From Suillus spraguei (Eukaryota > Basidiomycota > Agaricomycetes > Boletales > Suillaceae), in assembly GCA_016800925.1 (NCBI GenBank), contig JABCPU010000013.1:124001-188000 (forward strand): 64,000 nucleotides of DNA, read 5' to 3'. Each line of letters opens with the position of its first letter. Position 1 is the stretch's first letter. Shown piece after piece: positions 11,892 through 22,986 of the stretch. Made by a program: the position numbers and the translations under genes. The notes under the pieces were generated by a model. It ran no database searches. It had not been told where the DNA came from and was given only the letters and a program-made list of their open reading frames with translations.

Positions 11892-13483
11892 TCACGGCCT
11901 GGGCTTCCTCCAATCCACATTTGAAGGGTAGATCGACCGCCCGGACCAGATCTCTATTGATTGAGTCTGTTCATCCCACAATGTTGGCAACATCTGTGGC
12001 CGTTGTTCACGCTGGAGAGCTGCAATAAATTTTGAGTATGATTATCATTGCTTATAAGTCAAATTTAACCTACCGCGAGAACAAGCGTTGTGGAATTCCG
12101 ACGTGCCATCATCGTTCGAGAAATACCGGTGATCTGTAACCTGTTGGAACCCATACCGTAATATGGCAAAGGGATTGAGCAACTAAGTGTTATGGCATAG
12201 GTAAGTGATGGTGTCATAAAATAAACAATACAAAACTTACCCCTACAACTAGATCAACCACAAGTGCATCGAGCTGACGAAACGCAGGGAACAAGTCGAG
12301 TTTTCCGTAATGCCTGGAGTCCCAAGAAACATACTCCATTATGGCTTCTTCCGAATCAAAGAGCTCCTGACAAGGGATATCAGTAAGATGGCGATGAAGC
12401 GTGACGCAATACGTGCCTTATGGTCCGGCGGCGACATAAGCTCGTACAGGACACATCCGAACGCCCACCAATCCACGGGCGTCCCGTACTTCGTAGGATT
12501 TGGGCTTGTCTGGTTGCGCAGAATCTCAGGTGCCATACAGTAGATGGTTCCCTTTACGCCTGATGCATAATCCCACCATATGTTCAAGGGTTTCGGTTCC
12601 TCATTGAGATAACTGAGACCAAAGTCAGCAATACGGACGTTCTGTCGTATATCAATTAGAACATTTTCTGCTTTTATATCGCGATGGATGATGCCCATAT
12701 TATGTAAAGCATTGATGCCAAGCGCCTGCAAAGTCGGAGCGGTGAGATACCGAAAGCCAGGAATGACACTGACTTACCATTTGTGCACTCCACCTGCGAG
12801 CATTCTGGAGGCAGTATGAAGAGTCATTTTCCATGTAATGCAGTAAATCATTGGTCATTAAATCCTACGGGTGCACAGTGGGTTCAAACAGCTCAAATGG
12901 CACACAGGGGAGAAGGACATACCATAACGAAACAGATATTTTTCTTCGTCTGAAAGGACATCTCTAATTCCATCAGGAATGTTGTTTCGGGACATGACTC
13001 CCTCAAGGAGGCAAGACGCTTGTACACTGCCAACTCGTTCAGAACACCCCTTCCCGTGCCACTGCGCCTAAGTCGGTTCTTGCTAAAAACCTTGAAACAC
13101 AGCAAGCGACCTGACGATAGGTCTTCAGCTCCAATAGCCTTGGCAAAACTTCCCGACGACAAAAGGCGCGAAATACGGAAGGGACCGTTCACGTATGACA
13201 GCAGAGGGGTTTGCGGGGTGCATACTTCTGTTGTGCCTGTAGGTGTCAATACATGACTGGGAGTTGGAGGGTCTGGGAAATCTGAAGTCAGATCCGTCGT
13301 ATTGATACCCCCCGCGACCTTGGAGACGGGAGAGATGGGGATGGGGATGGGGATGGGGATGGGAAGAGGCACGATGTCCGACACGTCGGGCAAAGCACTC
13401 GATAATTGGGGTGTTGATAGGGATGAAGGAGTTATCAACTTCAGTGGGACCTTTGGGCCTAGCCAGCGATCAACGGGCAACAT
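11892..13483 (-). CDS. Ser/Thr protein kinase with degenerate glycine loop
   Basis: Predicted protein kinase of roughly AGC-like layout, about 470 residues. An N-terminal Pro/Ser/Thr-rich region of ~100 residues holds a (Pro-Ile)5-type run, then the kinase domain. The glycine loop is LLSSGSFAKA, lacking the usual first and third glycines. The ATP lysine lies in CFKVFSK and the alpha-C glutamate in NELAVYKRL. The catalytic loop is IIHRDIKAENVLI, the metal site ADFGLSYL, the activation segment end GTIYCMAPEIL, then VDWWAFGCVLYEL. Catalytic residues are present, so activity is expected. After PPDHK a GC-AG intron (GCACGT donor) is needed to reach ELFDSEEAIMEYVSW. The tail lacks a clear AGC hydrophobic motif and ends VDWRKPRP. 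Expanded families of such kinases are common in mushrooms; the substrate is unknown. Confidence 0.82.
13334..13363 (+). repeat. Hexanucleotide microsatellite (GATGGG)5 in kinase gene
   Basis: Five perfect GATGGG units lie inside the first exon of the minus-strand kinase and are read there as a Pro-Ile repeat. On the + strand the four GGGG tracts separated by AT fit the simple G-quadruplex pattern. In-frame length changes are possible because the unit is 6 nt. Confidence 0.9.
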
Positions 13484-13559
13484 GGTGAGGAGGAGAAGCA
13501 ATGAAAAGAAGGGATTGAGTGGACGTACTACTTATAAGTTACCTGGTAGAACCACAACG

Positions 13560-14863
13560 CATCTTTAAATGATGAGCTGTGGACGCGCCGATTTCTGATT
13601 GTCTCAAAGCATCCACAGAATAATTGTGGTAATCAAATTGTGCCACCTGCATCTGAGTATCAATTATGAGGGTGGTTAGCTTGAGAAGGGGGAATTGTGG
13701 AAGCGTACGATGTGGAACAGTCAAAGCACGTTGCTACCACAGTTAGATACCAATTATCGGCACACAGATGAATAGACCCACTATCAGCGTATTGTGGGAC
13801 AACAAACTGGCGCACCTCACTAGCTGCAAAGTGCCCCATCAAACCTACTGTATCAAAGCAATATGATGCCACGGAAACCTGCATATCCAAAAGAATGTGA
13901 GTACTCTCAGTACCGATAACATAACCATCTGGCCAAGTGCTGAGTGTCGCAAGGCGTAGGAGCTGTTACAGATATTTGGCTTATTTTTTTCCTCACTCGT
14001 GCCGCGGGCCTTTCAAAATGGGTACTCGTGTAACACGGACCGAGCACCAGTGGTCTCAGAGACTCCTGATTTGCGTACGAGTTTTGGTCATTGTTCGAGG
14101 TGCAAGTTCCGACTTTCCTCACCGCTGGCTTTACAGACATAAGTGCAATTGGGATGGCGAGCAGGAGAACCCATACACTTACTAGCACTGCCAGTGGGTG
14201 TACACCGGTCATCGATTTATTCCATGGCATCAAAGTTCAGACTTGCAAAGGCACGTCTGCTATTTCTGCCCTCCCTTTTCCACGCAAGGGGCTCCAATCC
14301 GCTATTGTCAGCGCAGAGTAAGGTGTCTTCATAAGATCCTATGTAATCTTTTTGTCCTCGTATCTCGGCTGACATCCCAGTTATAAAGTTGGCTGCTGGC
14401 TGGAAATAATAGTCCCAACTCTTACAGCTTGACGTAGTGTATGATTTATATTGAGCAGAAGGTTGCTTGGTATCGACTGGAGTGGTATAACTACACCTTT
14501 GAGCAACTCTCGAGAGTCTCGGCAGCGTATATAAGGGAATGACAACGATAACTTGAAAGGGCAACAACCACTGGGAGGACATGATAAAGTGCGTGATGAC
14601 CAATAGATGTCTGATATGCAAATGGTACTTGTGAGGTCAACGTAGGTGTGGACAAGTTCACCGATACTAGCCTGCAGCGCGCTGATCAATGAAAAAAGTG
14701 TGAAGCCGGCGAGACATCGGATCTGATATAGTTTTTTGCGGAGTTGGAAGGCGAACTTGTCTCCAACATCAAAGTTCAATTGGTTAACATGTAGCCTACT
14801 ATGTTTACGATATGTATAATACGGAATGGCATTGAGTTGCTGAGAGTATGTTGATATGTTCAT
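13560..14863 (-). pseudogene. Possible decayed membrane-protein gene
   Basis: No intact gene model was found between the kinase start (13483) and the lysophospholipase stop (15031). Several minus-strand frames carry hydrophobic stretches: GFTLFSLISALQASIGELV within 14381-14863, and HPLAVLVSVWVLLLAIPIALM within 13907-14233. The second is followed by a polar Cys/Asn segment, as in basidiomycete multi-pass proteins of the DUF6533/DUF6534 kind. The frames cannot be joined into one protein with confidence. It may be a pseudogene, a gene with unusual introns, or chance. Confidence 0.25.
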
Positions 14864-15030
14864 GATGCGACTCCGGGGATTATATTAAAAACGACAACAA
14901 TGATAGCAATACGAGTCCGACATAATAGGCACTATATAGCCAGTGTCCCGTTGTACAACGTGAAACATAGTATACAAGGCAGGAAAGACAACCTCAACTG
15001 CAATCTGACAGCTGATATCATGGCAGCGGA

Positions 15031-17583
15031 TCATGTTATCGACATTCGAGGGGTCAATTCCAACGAGCGACTATCGTAATACCTCCAAGGATCGTCATCC
15101 TCTCGAAGCTCGTCGACACGAGAATACCTAGACTTGCGTGCTCTCCTCATCCGCCACCAGAAACTACATGCAAGCCACTGAGTCATCACGTTCAGATAGC
15201 TGTATGATTACTCACATGAAACCGATAATCCCTGCAATAACCACTATGATGGCGACGACAAAACCTGCCAATGCACCCTTATTGTCTGTTAACCATAGTT
15301 CCACCTTCTGCCAACCGCCTGGATCAGGATCCACGAATGCAAACCGTCTGTCTGGGAGTTCCGATTGGCTTGGGAGGTCGTTCGGATTGTAGCAATACTG
15401 TGCAAAGCATTGTGAGCAGAAATCTGATCTTGGATTAACTGCGCGATCAATTGCGGCACATTGCAAGCATTGTCCCCAATTCGGATCCGGTGAAGTTGTG
15501 TTTGGTTTGAAGCCACCCAAGGTATTCGAGAACGCTTGGTTTATGAACACGGCTGTGAACAGGGATGTGTAGGAAAATTGTGTATCACCAGTGCTGCAAA
15601 ACGATATCAGCATTATCTTCGGATGATGCAAGATACGTGGCATACTTCGTAGCTGGCGCGCTTCCATCTAGCGGGGGCGCATTAGGAAGATATATAATAA
15701 TGGGGTAAGCTGGTTGATCCTGAGTGAGATTACAACCAAAAAACGTTGGGCGCATATTGACGCCTGTGGAAATAAACTGGGCAGCAGTTCCAGGTATGGG
15801 CGGCATTGGTTGGTGCGAAGACGAGAGCACTGATGATATCCGCTCGAAAGTAGTTAGTAGTGATGTACCACTGGCAGGAGTTAGTGTTTATCAATCATAG
15901 ATTCCCGACACGTACTCACTTTGGCCAATAATTCTGATCATCCGCACTACCATCGATGACGACTACTACATCCAGCCCCCTAGCATTTACAAGTAGGCTG
16001 CTGAGAGGAATTTTCTCGCCGTTTGAACCTCCGTCAAGGAGTTGAAGCTGCTCTGAGGATGAGTCTTGGAAAGTCCCAGAATTGACACCTTTAAATGGCT
16101 ACAGATACCATCAGGTGGGTACTGTGAGTTGAAATAACGGTACGAACGTTAGGCCAATTGGCCGCATTCATGACATTGGACGGCGTATGCGATAACAACT
16201 GATTGAAAACAAAATTCATGCCGTCTTCATCTCCATTTGAGGAATCGAATCCAAAGTTCCCGTCGGTAACATTCAAGACGGCCTGCAACCGTAAGTCAGA
16301 TCGAGGAATTCCCAGGTAATAACATGACATACGTTGAAGAAACTGGAGCTTGTACCCATAACAAAGCTCGCCTGATCGAAACCAGTAACGCAAGCTGATG
16401 AGTTAGCCGGCAAACCGTTTGTCAAATAAGTCCCAGCAAACTTCAGTGGCAGCATCGATCCAAGGTCAGGATCCCATGAACCAAACTCAAAAGGTGTAAT
16501 CTACACCATTCATGTCTAGATGCGTTCCTGCGCTTAGAAGTTAAGTACTGACCTCATAAACAGTTGAATTCAGAGGCACAGTCGTGTTTGTGCCCGAGCC
16601 TATTTCCCGCGAGTCAGCAACTACTATCGGGAATGGCATTGTGTAATTTTGAAAACTCGGCAGGAGACACATTTGGGACCATAATTGTCCAGCGCCATGG
16701 CTAGTCTGATTGGTGTAGAAGTTGCTTGGCGTTGTTTCGTTCAAGAAGTGGTATGAAATCATCCGACCCCATATGTCGGTCGCACTAGTGGGACTGAAAA
16801 GGCAGAGAGGTCAGCTTGATAGTAGATGCACGATGCTCCTGGGAGGAAACGTACAGTCCATTATTTGCCTTGGATTCAACACTCGCCAGGATACTGCCCC
16901 AATACTCTTGGTTATTGCCATCGCTGATTAATGCCGACGATGGCACAATTAAGTCGAGGTCTAACATCCACGACGGAAGATTTCCTCCATTCCCATAAAC
17001 CAGTTCGTTGATTGACGGCCAGTCATTCATTAAAAGTGACCCGAGCAGCCACGAACCACCTAAGATACCGATGGTCAGCATCATCAAAGCTTACAACGAA
17101 CGTTGGTTCGATAGAACACTAACCAGACGAAGCTGAGATGTATGACGCAACTTGCAGCAGTCCTCCGGTCCCACCTTTTCTGGCAGTGGTGTTTCTCCAA
17201 TCCAACCCTGACAATACTGCTGCACCATATTGTGCCGTGCGGTATCCCTCGCCTCCGACGGCAATGCCAATTCTGGGAAAGTTGCCCTCCAAATTTTCGA
17301 AGTTGTATCCAATATTTGTAGCATTACCAAGCCAATTGGACCATGCGTTTGGGATTATATAGGACTCCCTGAACGCAATATATTTTGTTTCTGATGTGTT
17401 CAGGACCTGATTCTGCGGCGTGAAGGTTCGGACGAGTGAGTTATCAGGTGTTTCTGGACAATTCACATTGACTGTCGGGGCATATGTATCGACTGGGTTC
17501 TGTGCGACAGTAAAACCGATGATACAGGATAATATAATATGGAAAGCGAGCTGGAGAAAGATGAATGTGTCAGGGTAAGTCAT
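15031..17583 (-). CDS. Lysophospholipase/phospholipase B with C-terminal TM anchor
   Basis: Secretory-pathway enzyme that removes acyl chains from (lyso)phospholipids, fungal PLA2-B/cPLA2 fold. An N-terminal hydrophobic signal (LQLAFHIILSCIIGFTVAQ) is followed by CPETPDNSLVR. Then come GGEGYRTAQYGAAVLSGLD (oxyanion/Arg region), the nucleophile motif SGGSW, split by an intron and followed by LLGSLL, DLWGRMISYHFL, FEFGSWDPDLG, MGTSSSFFN, and LLDGGSNGEKIPL with the catalytic aspartate. A Cys-rich segment (WGQCLQCAAIDRAV, FCSQCFAQYCYNP) comes near the end. Unlike GPI-anchored yeast enzymes, this one ends with a membrane helix (GALAGFVVAIIVVIAGIIGFIFWW) split here by an intron, then a basic/acidic cytoplasmic tail ending TPRMSIT. 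Many N-glycosylation sequons. About 650-680 residues; appears complete. Confidence 0.9.
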
Positions 17584-18494
17584 GAAGGTGCACGCTGCCC
17601 ATCACCGTTGTTGAGGAAGTTATTTGAAAGAGAGCTGTTATTAGATCATGATCGGGACCGGCTGTATTAACTCGAACTAAATATCACATCGACAACGTCA
17701 TGACACCGCACATATCGAGGCTTCGACCGTCAATAACGGCCGAAAATGTCTTTCGTATGGAAAGCCAGACCACCGTGCTCTACTTCCAAGGCTTCCACTT
17801 CTCAGAACCTTCCTAGCAAGTTAAGTGCATCAATTGGCCTCCGAACACCCTGTGCGACCATTCTAATGCGTCATATAGATTTATTCCCATCACCATAAGG
17901 GAGTGGGTTATATTCTGTTTAACCACTGAACCCTCATCAAATCGGTCCTCTTCCTGCATGTGTTACTTTTGACCTTGAATCGGATTCTTCTCTCGTCTTC
18001 TTCGACTGCTCGTTCGCTCGGCCAAGTTCGCGTTTCGCTGAAATATCCATGGCCTCAGTGATCCATTGCCGTATTCTGACTGTCGGTGTCGAGTTCGAGG
18101 TCGTGATGTTATGTTTGGGATGAACTGGATTGCTGCATGGCCACCGTTTTGTGGGAAGATGAGACTCCCGTCTCCAATCCTCTATGTCTGGCCTTCAAGG
18201 TGGTGACAGCGTCTCATTGTCCTCGTTTTTTTAGGATCTGCTGATCGCCTTCTGTGTTTCTAGAAACTCCGTGTATACTTAGTGGTGATGTCATATTGAA
18301 CCTACTGCTAATGATGGTGAATTAGAATGCTCTCAGTCTTCGTCCCTCGTCGGGGCAATTGTATTGTCTCGTAGACGTTCAACTCGGATTTTATTGTCCA
18401 TGTCATCTTTTTCCGGTCGTGTCAATCAGGGTCCCCACAAGTTTTCAACTTGGGAAGTCTCGTGAGTCCCCAAGTGGAAGAGTTAAAGACTTTA
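17584..18494. promoter_or_regulatory. Lysophospholipase 5' region and gene-free DNA
   Basis: The 900 bp upstream of the minus-strand lysophospholipase start leads into the tandem array. The promoter should lie in the first few hundred bases. No other gene, RNA or repeat was recognised. Confidence 0.3.
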
Positions 18495-19660
18495 ACCTGG
18501 CCAGCGTGGTTACCACGGCAGAATCAAAATATGTTTCTCTTTGGAACCTGCCGACGACAAGGTTTTTTCTGTCCAAACACACCTTGACATTCACTCATTC
18601 ATGGATAGTTTCTTTAGGAGTCCATCGTAACGTGTCTCAGCCAGGTGGTTGCCAACAGAATTAAAATCTGTTCTCTTCGAGTGTACAGGTTCGAAACCTT
18701 GCTAACCTACAGTTTTTCTCTATTGGAACACACTTTGGCATTCGTTCATAGATGGTTTCCTTAGAAAAGCATCGTAACTGGGTTTAATCAGGTGGTTGCC
18801 ACAACAGAATCAAAATCTGTTTCTCTTCCACCGTGCAGGTTTGAAACCTGCTGACGACAAGGTTTTTCTATCGGAACACACGTTGACATTCACTTGTAGA
18901 TGGTTTCTTTGGAAATTCACCGCAGCTGGTCTAGTCTGGTGGTTGCTACGACAGAATCAAAATCTCTTTCTCCTGCATTGTGCAGTTTCGAAACCTGCCG
19001 ACGACGGGGTTTTTTCTATCGGAACACACCTTAACATTCACTCGTAGATGGTTTCTTCGGATGTTCATCGCCACTGGTATAGCCTGGTGGTTGCTACAAC
19101 AAAATCAAAATCTGTTTCTCATGGACTGTGCAGGTTTGAAACCTGCTGACGACAATTTTTTCTATCAGAATACACCTTGACATTCACTCGTGGACGGTTT
19201 CTTTAGAAGTTCACCGTGGCTGGTCCCTAGCCAGATGGTTGCTACAAGATAATCAAAATCTGTTTCTCTTGGACTGTGCGGGATCGAAACCTGCTGACGT
19301 CGAGCTTTTTTCTACCGGAACACACCTTGATATTAACTCATCAATAGTTTCTTTAGAAGTTCACCGCAACTGGTCTAGCCTGGTGGTTGCTACAACAGAA
19401 TCAAAATCTGTTTCTCTTAGACTGCAGGTTTGAAACCTGCTGACGACGAGGTTTTTTATCGGAACACACCTTGATATTTACTCATGGATGCTTTCTTTGG
19501 AAGTTCACTGTAACTGGTCTAGCCTGGTGGTTGCTAACACAGACGCTTTTCTTTGATTGTGTAGGTTTGAAACCTGCCGGTAACAACACTTTTTTCCAAT
19601 CACGATACCGTCACTGATGGATAGTTTCCTTAGAGGTCCATTTTAACTGGTCTTAGCCCC
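18495..19660 (+). repeat. Tandem array, ~148 bp unit, tRNA-Leu-like Pol III units
   Basis: About eight head-to-tail copies. B-box-like sites fall at 18688, 18838, 18985, 19133, 19281, 19427 and 19564, spaced 150, 147, 148, 148, 146 and 137 bp; a first copy near 18500-18565 has lost its B box. Each unit has an A-box-like TAGCCTGGTGG, a potential anticodon arm ACAGA-ATCAAAA-TCTGT (7 nt loop, U33, anticodon position CAA, or TAA in copy 2), and a potential T arm GCAGGTTTGAAACCTGC (5 bp stem, 7 nt loop). Copy 2 matches the B box GGTTCGAAACC. About 12-14 nt after the T arm comes a T5-T6 run in every copy, as for Pol III termination. No acceptor stem forms, so these are not functional tRNAs. A satellite built from tRNA-derived SINE heads fits best. 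Confidence 0.85.
19369..19457 (+). ncRNA. Best-preserved tRNA-Leu-like unit (copy 7)
   Basis: The A-box-like TAGCCTGGTGG is at 19376-19386. The anticodon arm is at 19395-19411 with a perfect 5 bp stem and loop ATCAAAA, giving CAA (Leu) at the anticodon position. A 12 nt variable segment follows. The T arm is at 19424-19440 with a perfect 5 bp stem, and T6 is at 19452-19457. Bases 1-7 (ACTGGTC) and 66-72 (TGACGAC) do not pair, so an aminoacylatable tRNA is unlikely. If transcribed, the product would be a Pol III RNA of about 90 nt. Transcription itself is inference. Confidence 0.45.
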
Positions 19661-22189
19661 TGTGCAAATTGTTGTCGCAATATTAATATTTGCTCCATGG
19701 CGAGTTATACCTTGGGACACGCGTCCGAGTCCGAAACACTAATTATATTGGGTGTTGTGACTCGTGAGGCTGCCGGAGGTTTTATGTAGTTCCTCTATCG
19801 GTGTCTGTAGACGTGTCTGCGATATCAGGCGCTGATCTGTGGACCACCGCACAGAGTATCTGCAGTGATTTTAGAATGCACTCGCGATCAAGAAGAACTT
19901 TGCAAGCAAAGAGACCTATTAGTATTTTGAATATTCTTTGCTGTCGGGGCACATAGAAGGTGTGTCTAAATCATTGCGTTTTGGCATGGTTTATGCTTCG
20001 CAGGCACAAATGATTCCATCGTCTGCTTTCACAAGATATATTTCTTGCGGCCGAAGCTCCAGACCTGCACACGCATTAAATAAAGGAAGGTCAATAAATT
20101 TTAAATTTTTCGAACAGTCGCGAGTCGCACAAGGTGTTCGGAGGCCAATAGAAGCCATTTACCTTGTAACCTTACTAGGAAGGTTCTGAGAAGTAGAAGC
20201 CTTGGAAGTAGAGCACGGTGATCTGGCTTTCCATACTTTGGAATCTGTTGGCCGAGATATCATGTTTGATGAAGGCCTTAGCCGGAGGAACTTCGGTTCA
20301 ACTTGCTGCGGCCTAATGAGCACTAGCGCCGAGCTTCTATGGTGGAGCCAAGTTCAACTGTCGATGTAGCACTCAAGAAATCCCGTTGAAATAAGTGAGT
20401 TTGTGGGGTGTATGACCGGCGTGGACTAACTCGAGTGTGCCAGTCACTGGTCGTGTGCCGGTGCCACTGGGTGGGTGGAACACGCACAAGCTCACTGGGA
20501 TACAGCGAAGAAGTTTTGTACGAGTACCTGGTCTTCCATCATGAAAGACGCACGATTTGGGACATCTTAACTGCATACTGTGAGAGTGGCTCGTAGAGGA
20601 CCTCGAGAGGAGCAGATCATGGACATTATTATTCACGAAGGTGGTGAGCAATACTCCCATATGCTACGGATTTTGCAGCCAGTGACTCATGATGGGCCTT
20701 CAATCAGACTTCTTCGGGCCGGCACCGTGACAAGAATGGGGCATTGTGGTACTATTTGAACATGGAAAAGATTGTCTTCTTCGAGTTCAATCTTTCAAAA
20801 CACAATCAAAGAGACTTGACAGATTGTTACTGAATCTTAGATCCAAAATTTCTTGACCTTCGCATTCACAAGGCCCAAGGTGCGTTTTGGATTATTTCTT
20901 GTGCAGATTTAATTGATGTTTTCTTTTTTCTGGTAGTTCAGTCTCTAGCTCAGCTCCATTATGATCGCTTCATATGAGTTCACATACCATATCAACAGTT
21001 GTTCCAACACTTTGCCCTGGTTTTACCATTTCGATCCGCCAGCCAGCCTAAGCCAATCTCCCCTGGCTACGAACTATCGATGGATTCCCTTTTGATTTCG
21101 AGACAGGCCCCCACAGACCTGAGTGCGCACGGTCTATCTAGTGCATGCATGTTCCTGAGCTTGAACCTCGTTGTGCTCGCAAATGATGCCAAGGATCAGC
21201 CACGCGTCACGTGTCCCTCATTCCGCTACAATTCACTGATATCATTCATGAATGTGATCAAATCAATAACAGGCTCAAAGTACACGTACGTTGTTAATAA
21301 AATAATCACGACATGATGCTGCAATGGAGTTTAAGTGACGGTCAGAAAATTACACAGCTTTTGTCCGAATTAGAGCAGGTTTCCGTGCATCATAGGTATC
21401 TTAACAATCACTGCGAAGTGGAAAGGCTATCATTAGCCTCACTCCCCTCGGCGTGAGACTCAAGTGAGCTGTTCATCTGGAATTGCGAACGATACCAAAT
21501 CATTCGGGTGAACTGTCGGATTGAGGTCGAAGTCGTCTTTAAGGATCGCCGGGGATGAGAACTTCTCGAACCAGCAAGCTTCCTAATTGACGTTCAAAGT
21601 CTCCATGATGTTGCTATGCTGGAGTTCACGTAGGAGCTCCGCGTGGCGTTCTGCGTCTACTTCCCACGCAGTTAATAGAACACGGACACTCATCTGACTT
21701 TGTACGAGGCTTGCCTGAATAGCATCATCCGACATTGATTGCAAGCCACGTCTCAAGATATCCTTGCCCTGCATGGCGTGTTACTAAAGAAACAAAACTT
21801 ACTGCTTCTGCTTAAATTTAGTACTGCTAATTTCTTGAAAGCGACTTGGCTGCGACACGAAGTTCTGCCGAAGTTACTGCACCAGGCTTTACGGATAACT
21901 TTGCGTGCATTTAGCTAATTGACGTATAAGGTGAATCCAGGTCAGTAGCTTGCCGGACCGTAGCCCTTCGAGTTAAAGTTCATGCGTGACTCCAACCTTC
22001 GGAGTTTGAACGGAAACTTGAACTTCCTTATCCTTAACGCGATATCCTTGGTTCAGAAATCTTCAAACTATACTTTGCGGTAGTGCCAGTATTCATACCA
22101 TCCTTCAAGACGCACCTGAGCTGGGGTATTGCCCACGAGGGCACACTTCAGAGGATGTATACTGATTGCGCCTTCGTTATCCTAGCATT
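19661..22189. other. Gene-poor stretch, nothing supported
   Basis: There is no supported gene in 2.5 kb. The first ~100 bp look like a further, badly decayed unit of the tandem array (AATTGTTGTCGCAAT, then GCGTCCGAGTCCGAAAC). The open frames at 19938-20189, 20373-20660, 20999-21316 and 21583-21774 (minus) show no recognisable domain and lack clear splice partners. They may be relics or chance. Confidence 0.3.
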
Positions 22190-22440
22190 TGGCTAGTAAT
22201 AACCAGCAACGCGTCGATTTAGGCCACATATTCAAATAAATCCAAGAATGTGGGAATTACAGGGTTAGTGTCAGGTTAGAGTGGCGATCATCAGTTTCAC
22301 TCTATAGTCTCTCGATGAGAGTTCCTTTAGTACAAGTTGTTTTTTGGATAAAATGTGTTACCAGTTCACCTCAACCGAGCATTGGTCTAGATTCAAATTC
22401 GGACTCCTGGGATCTGGGAAAAGATGGGCCGGAGAAACTT
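22190..22440 (-). repeat. Diverged dispersed repeat, copy 1 (tRNA-like SINE family)
   Basis: This shares a diverged but collinear pattern with 22700-22985: on the + strand GCATTTGGCTAGTAATAACC, then CGATTTAG, then GGGAATTACAGG, against GCATTTGACTGGTAATGACC, CGATTTAG and GAGAACTACAGG in the other copy. Read on the minus strand, the far end carries GAGTCCGAATTTGAATC, reminiscent of a B box. The two copies lie about 515 bp apart in the same orientation. Confidence 0.45.
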
Positions 22441-22699
22441 AGTGAGTCCCGTCATGATGGAAGGTCACAGGTCTAACGTCACTAGGTCGACGATTGCATC
22501 CTTGGGGCTACTGGCATTTGGTCGATTTATGATTAACTTTGGGAAAAAAACTGATATCTGAACTTACCATCAACCTGACGGGGATCGAGTGCCACTATGC
22601 ATGACATGTATGTGGAACCCGCATAAAAGGTACAACTTAGGACCGCTCTACTAAGTAACTCCGGATTTAAAACATTTCATCACTACCAACTATGAGGCT

Positions 22700-22985
22700 C
22701 GGTATCCAAGCATTTGACTGGTAATGACCAAAAACACATCGATCGATTTAGACCCACGTCAGGAACGTGAGAACTACAGGTAGGTGACCATCTGACACAA
22801 ATGATATTCCCGTGAGTTTCAGATGGGCCCCTAGTAGAGTTCTGCTAAGGTTTTGCAAGACTGGTTATCTATATGCCTGCCCGCCTTAGAGATTCGGATC
22901 CGACAACACCTTCCCACTGACGTGGGAGTCACCGGGGATACTGCTTAATTCACCAATCTACTGAGCTGACCACCAGGGGCTTTAA
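22700..22985 (-). repeat. Dispersed repeat, copy 2, with tRNA-like head
   Basis: On the minus strand the 5' end reads TGGTCAGCTCAGTAGATTGG, similar to a tRNA D arm/A box (AGCTCAG). About 60-70 nt later comes TCGGATCCGAATCTC, similar to a B box, with a TCCCAC/GTGGGA hairpin between them. The rest matches copy 1 at 22190-22440. This layout fits a tRNA-derived SINE ending just upstream of the reductase gene start at 22987. Confidence 0.45.
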
Positions 22986-22986
22986 A

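Noticed and set aside
18796..19433. Repeated protein-like frames (KPADDKVFL, HTLTF, WWLL) as a repeat-protein gene
   Set aside because: The unit length is not a multiple of three, so the frame changes from unit to unit and stops occur. The similarity is a by-product of the DNA repeat.
18495..19660. Array as a CRISPR array or as functional tRNA genes
   Set aside because: Units are ~148 bp and diverge throughout rather than having short identical repeats with unique spacers. The tRNA-like units lack a pairing acceptor stem.
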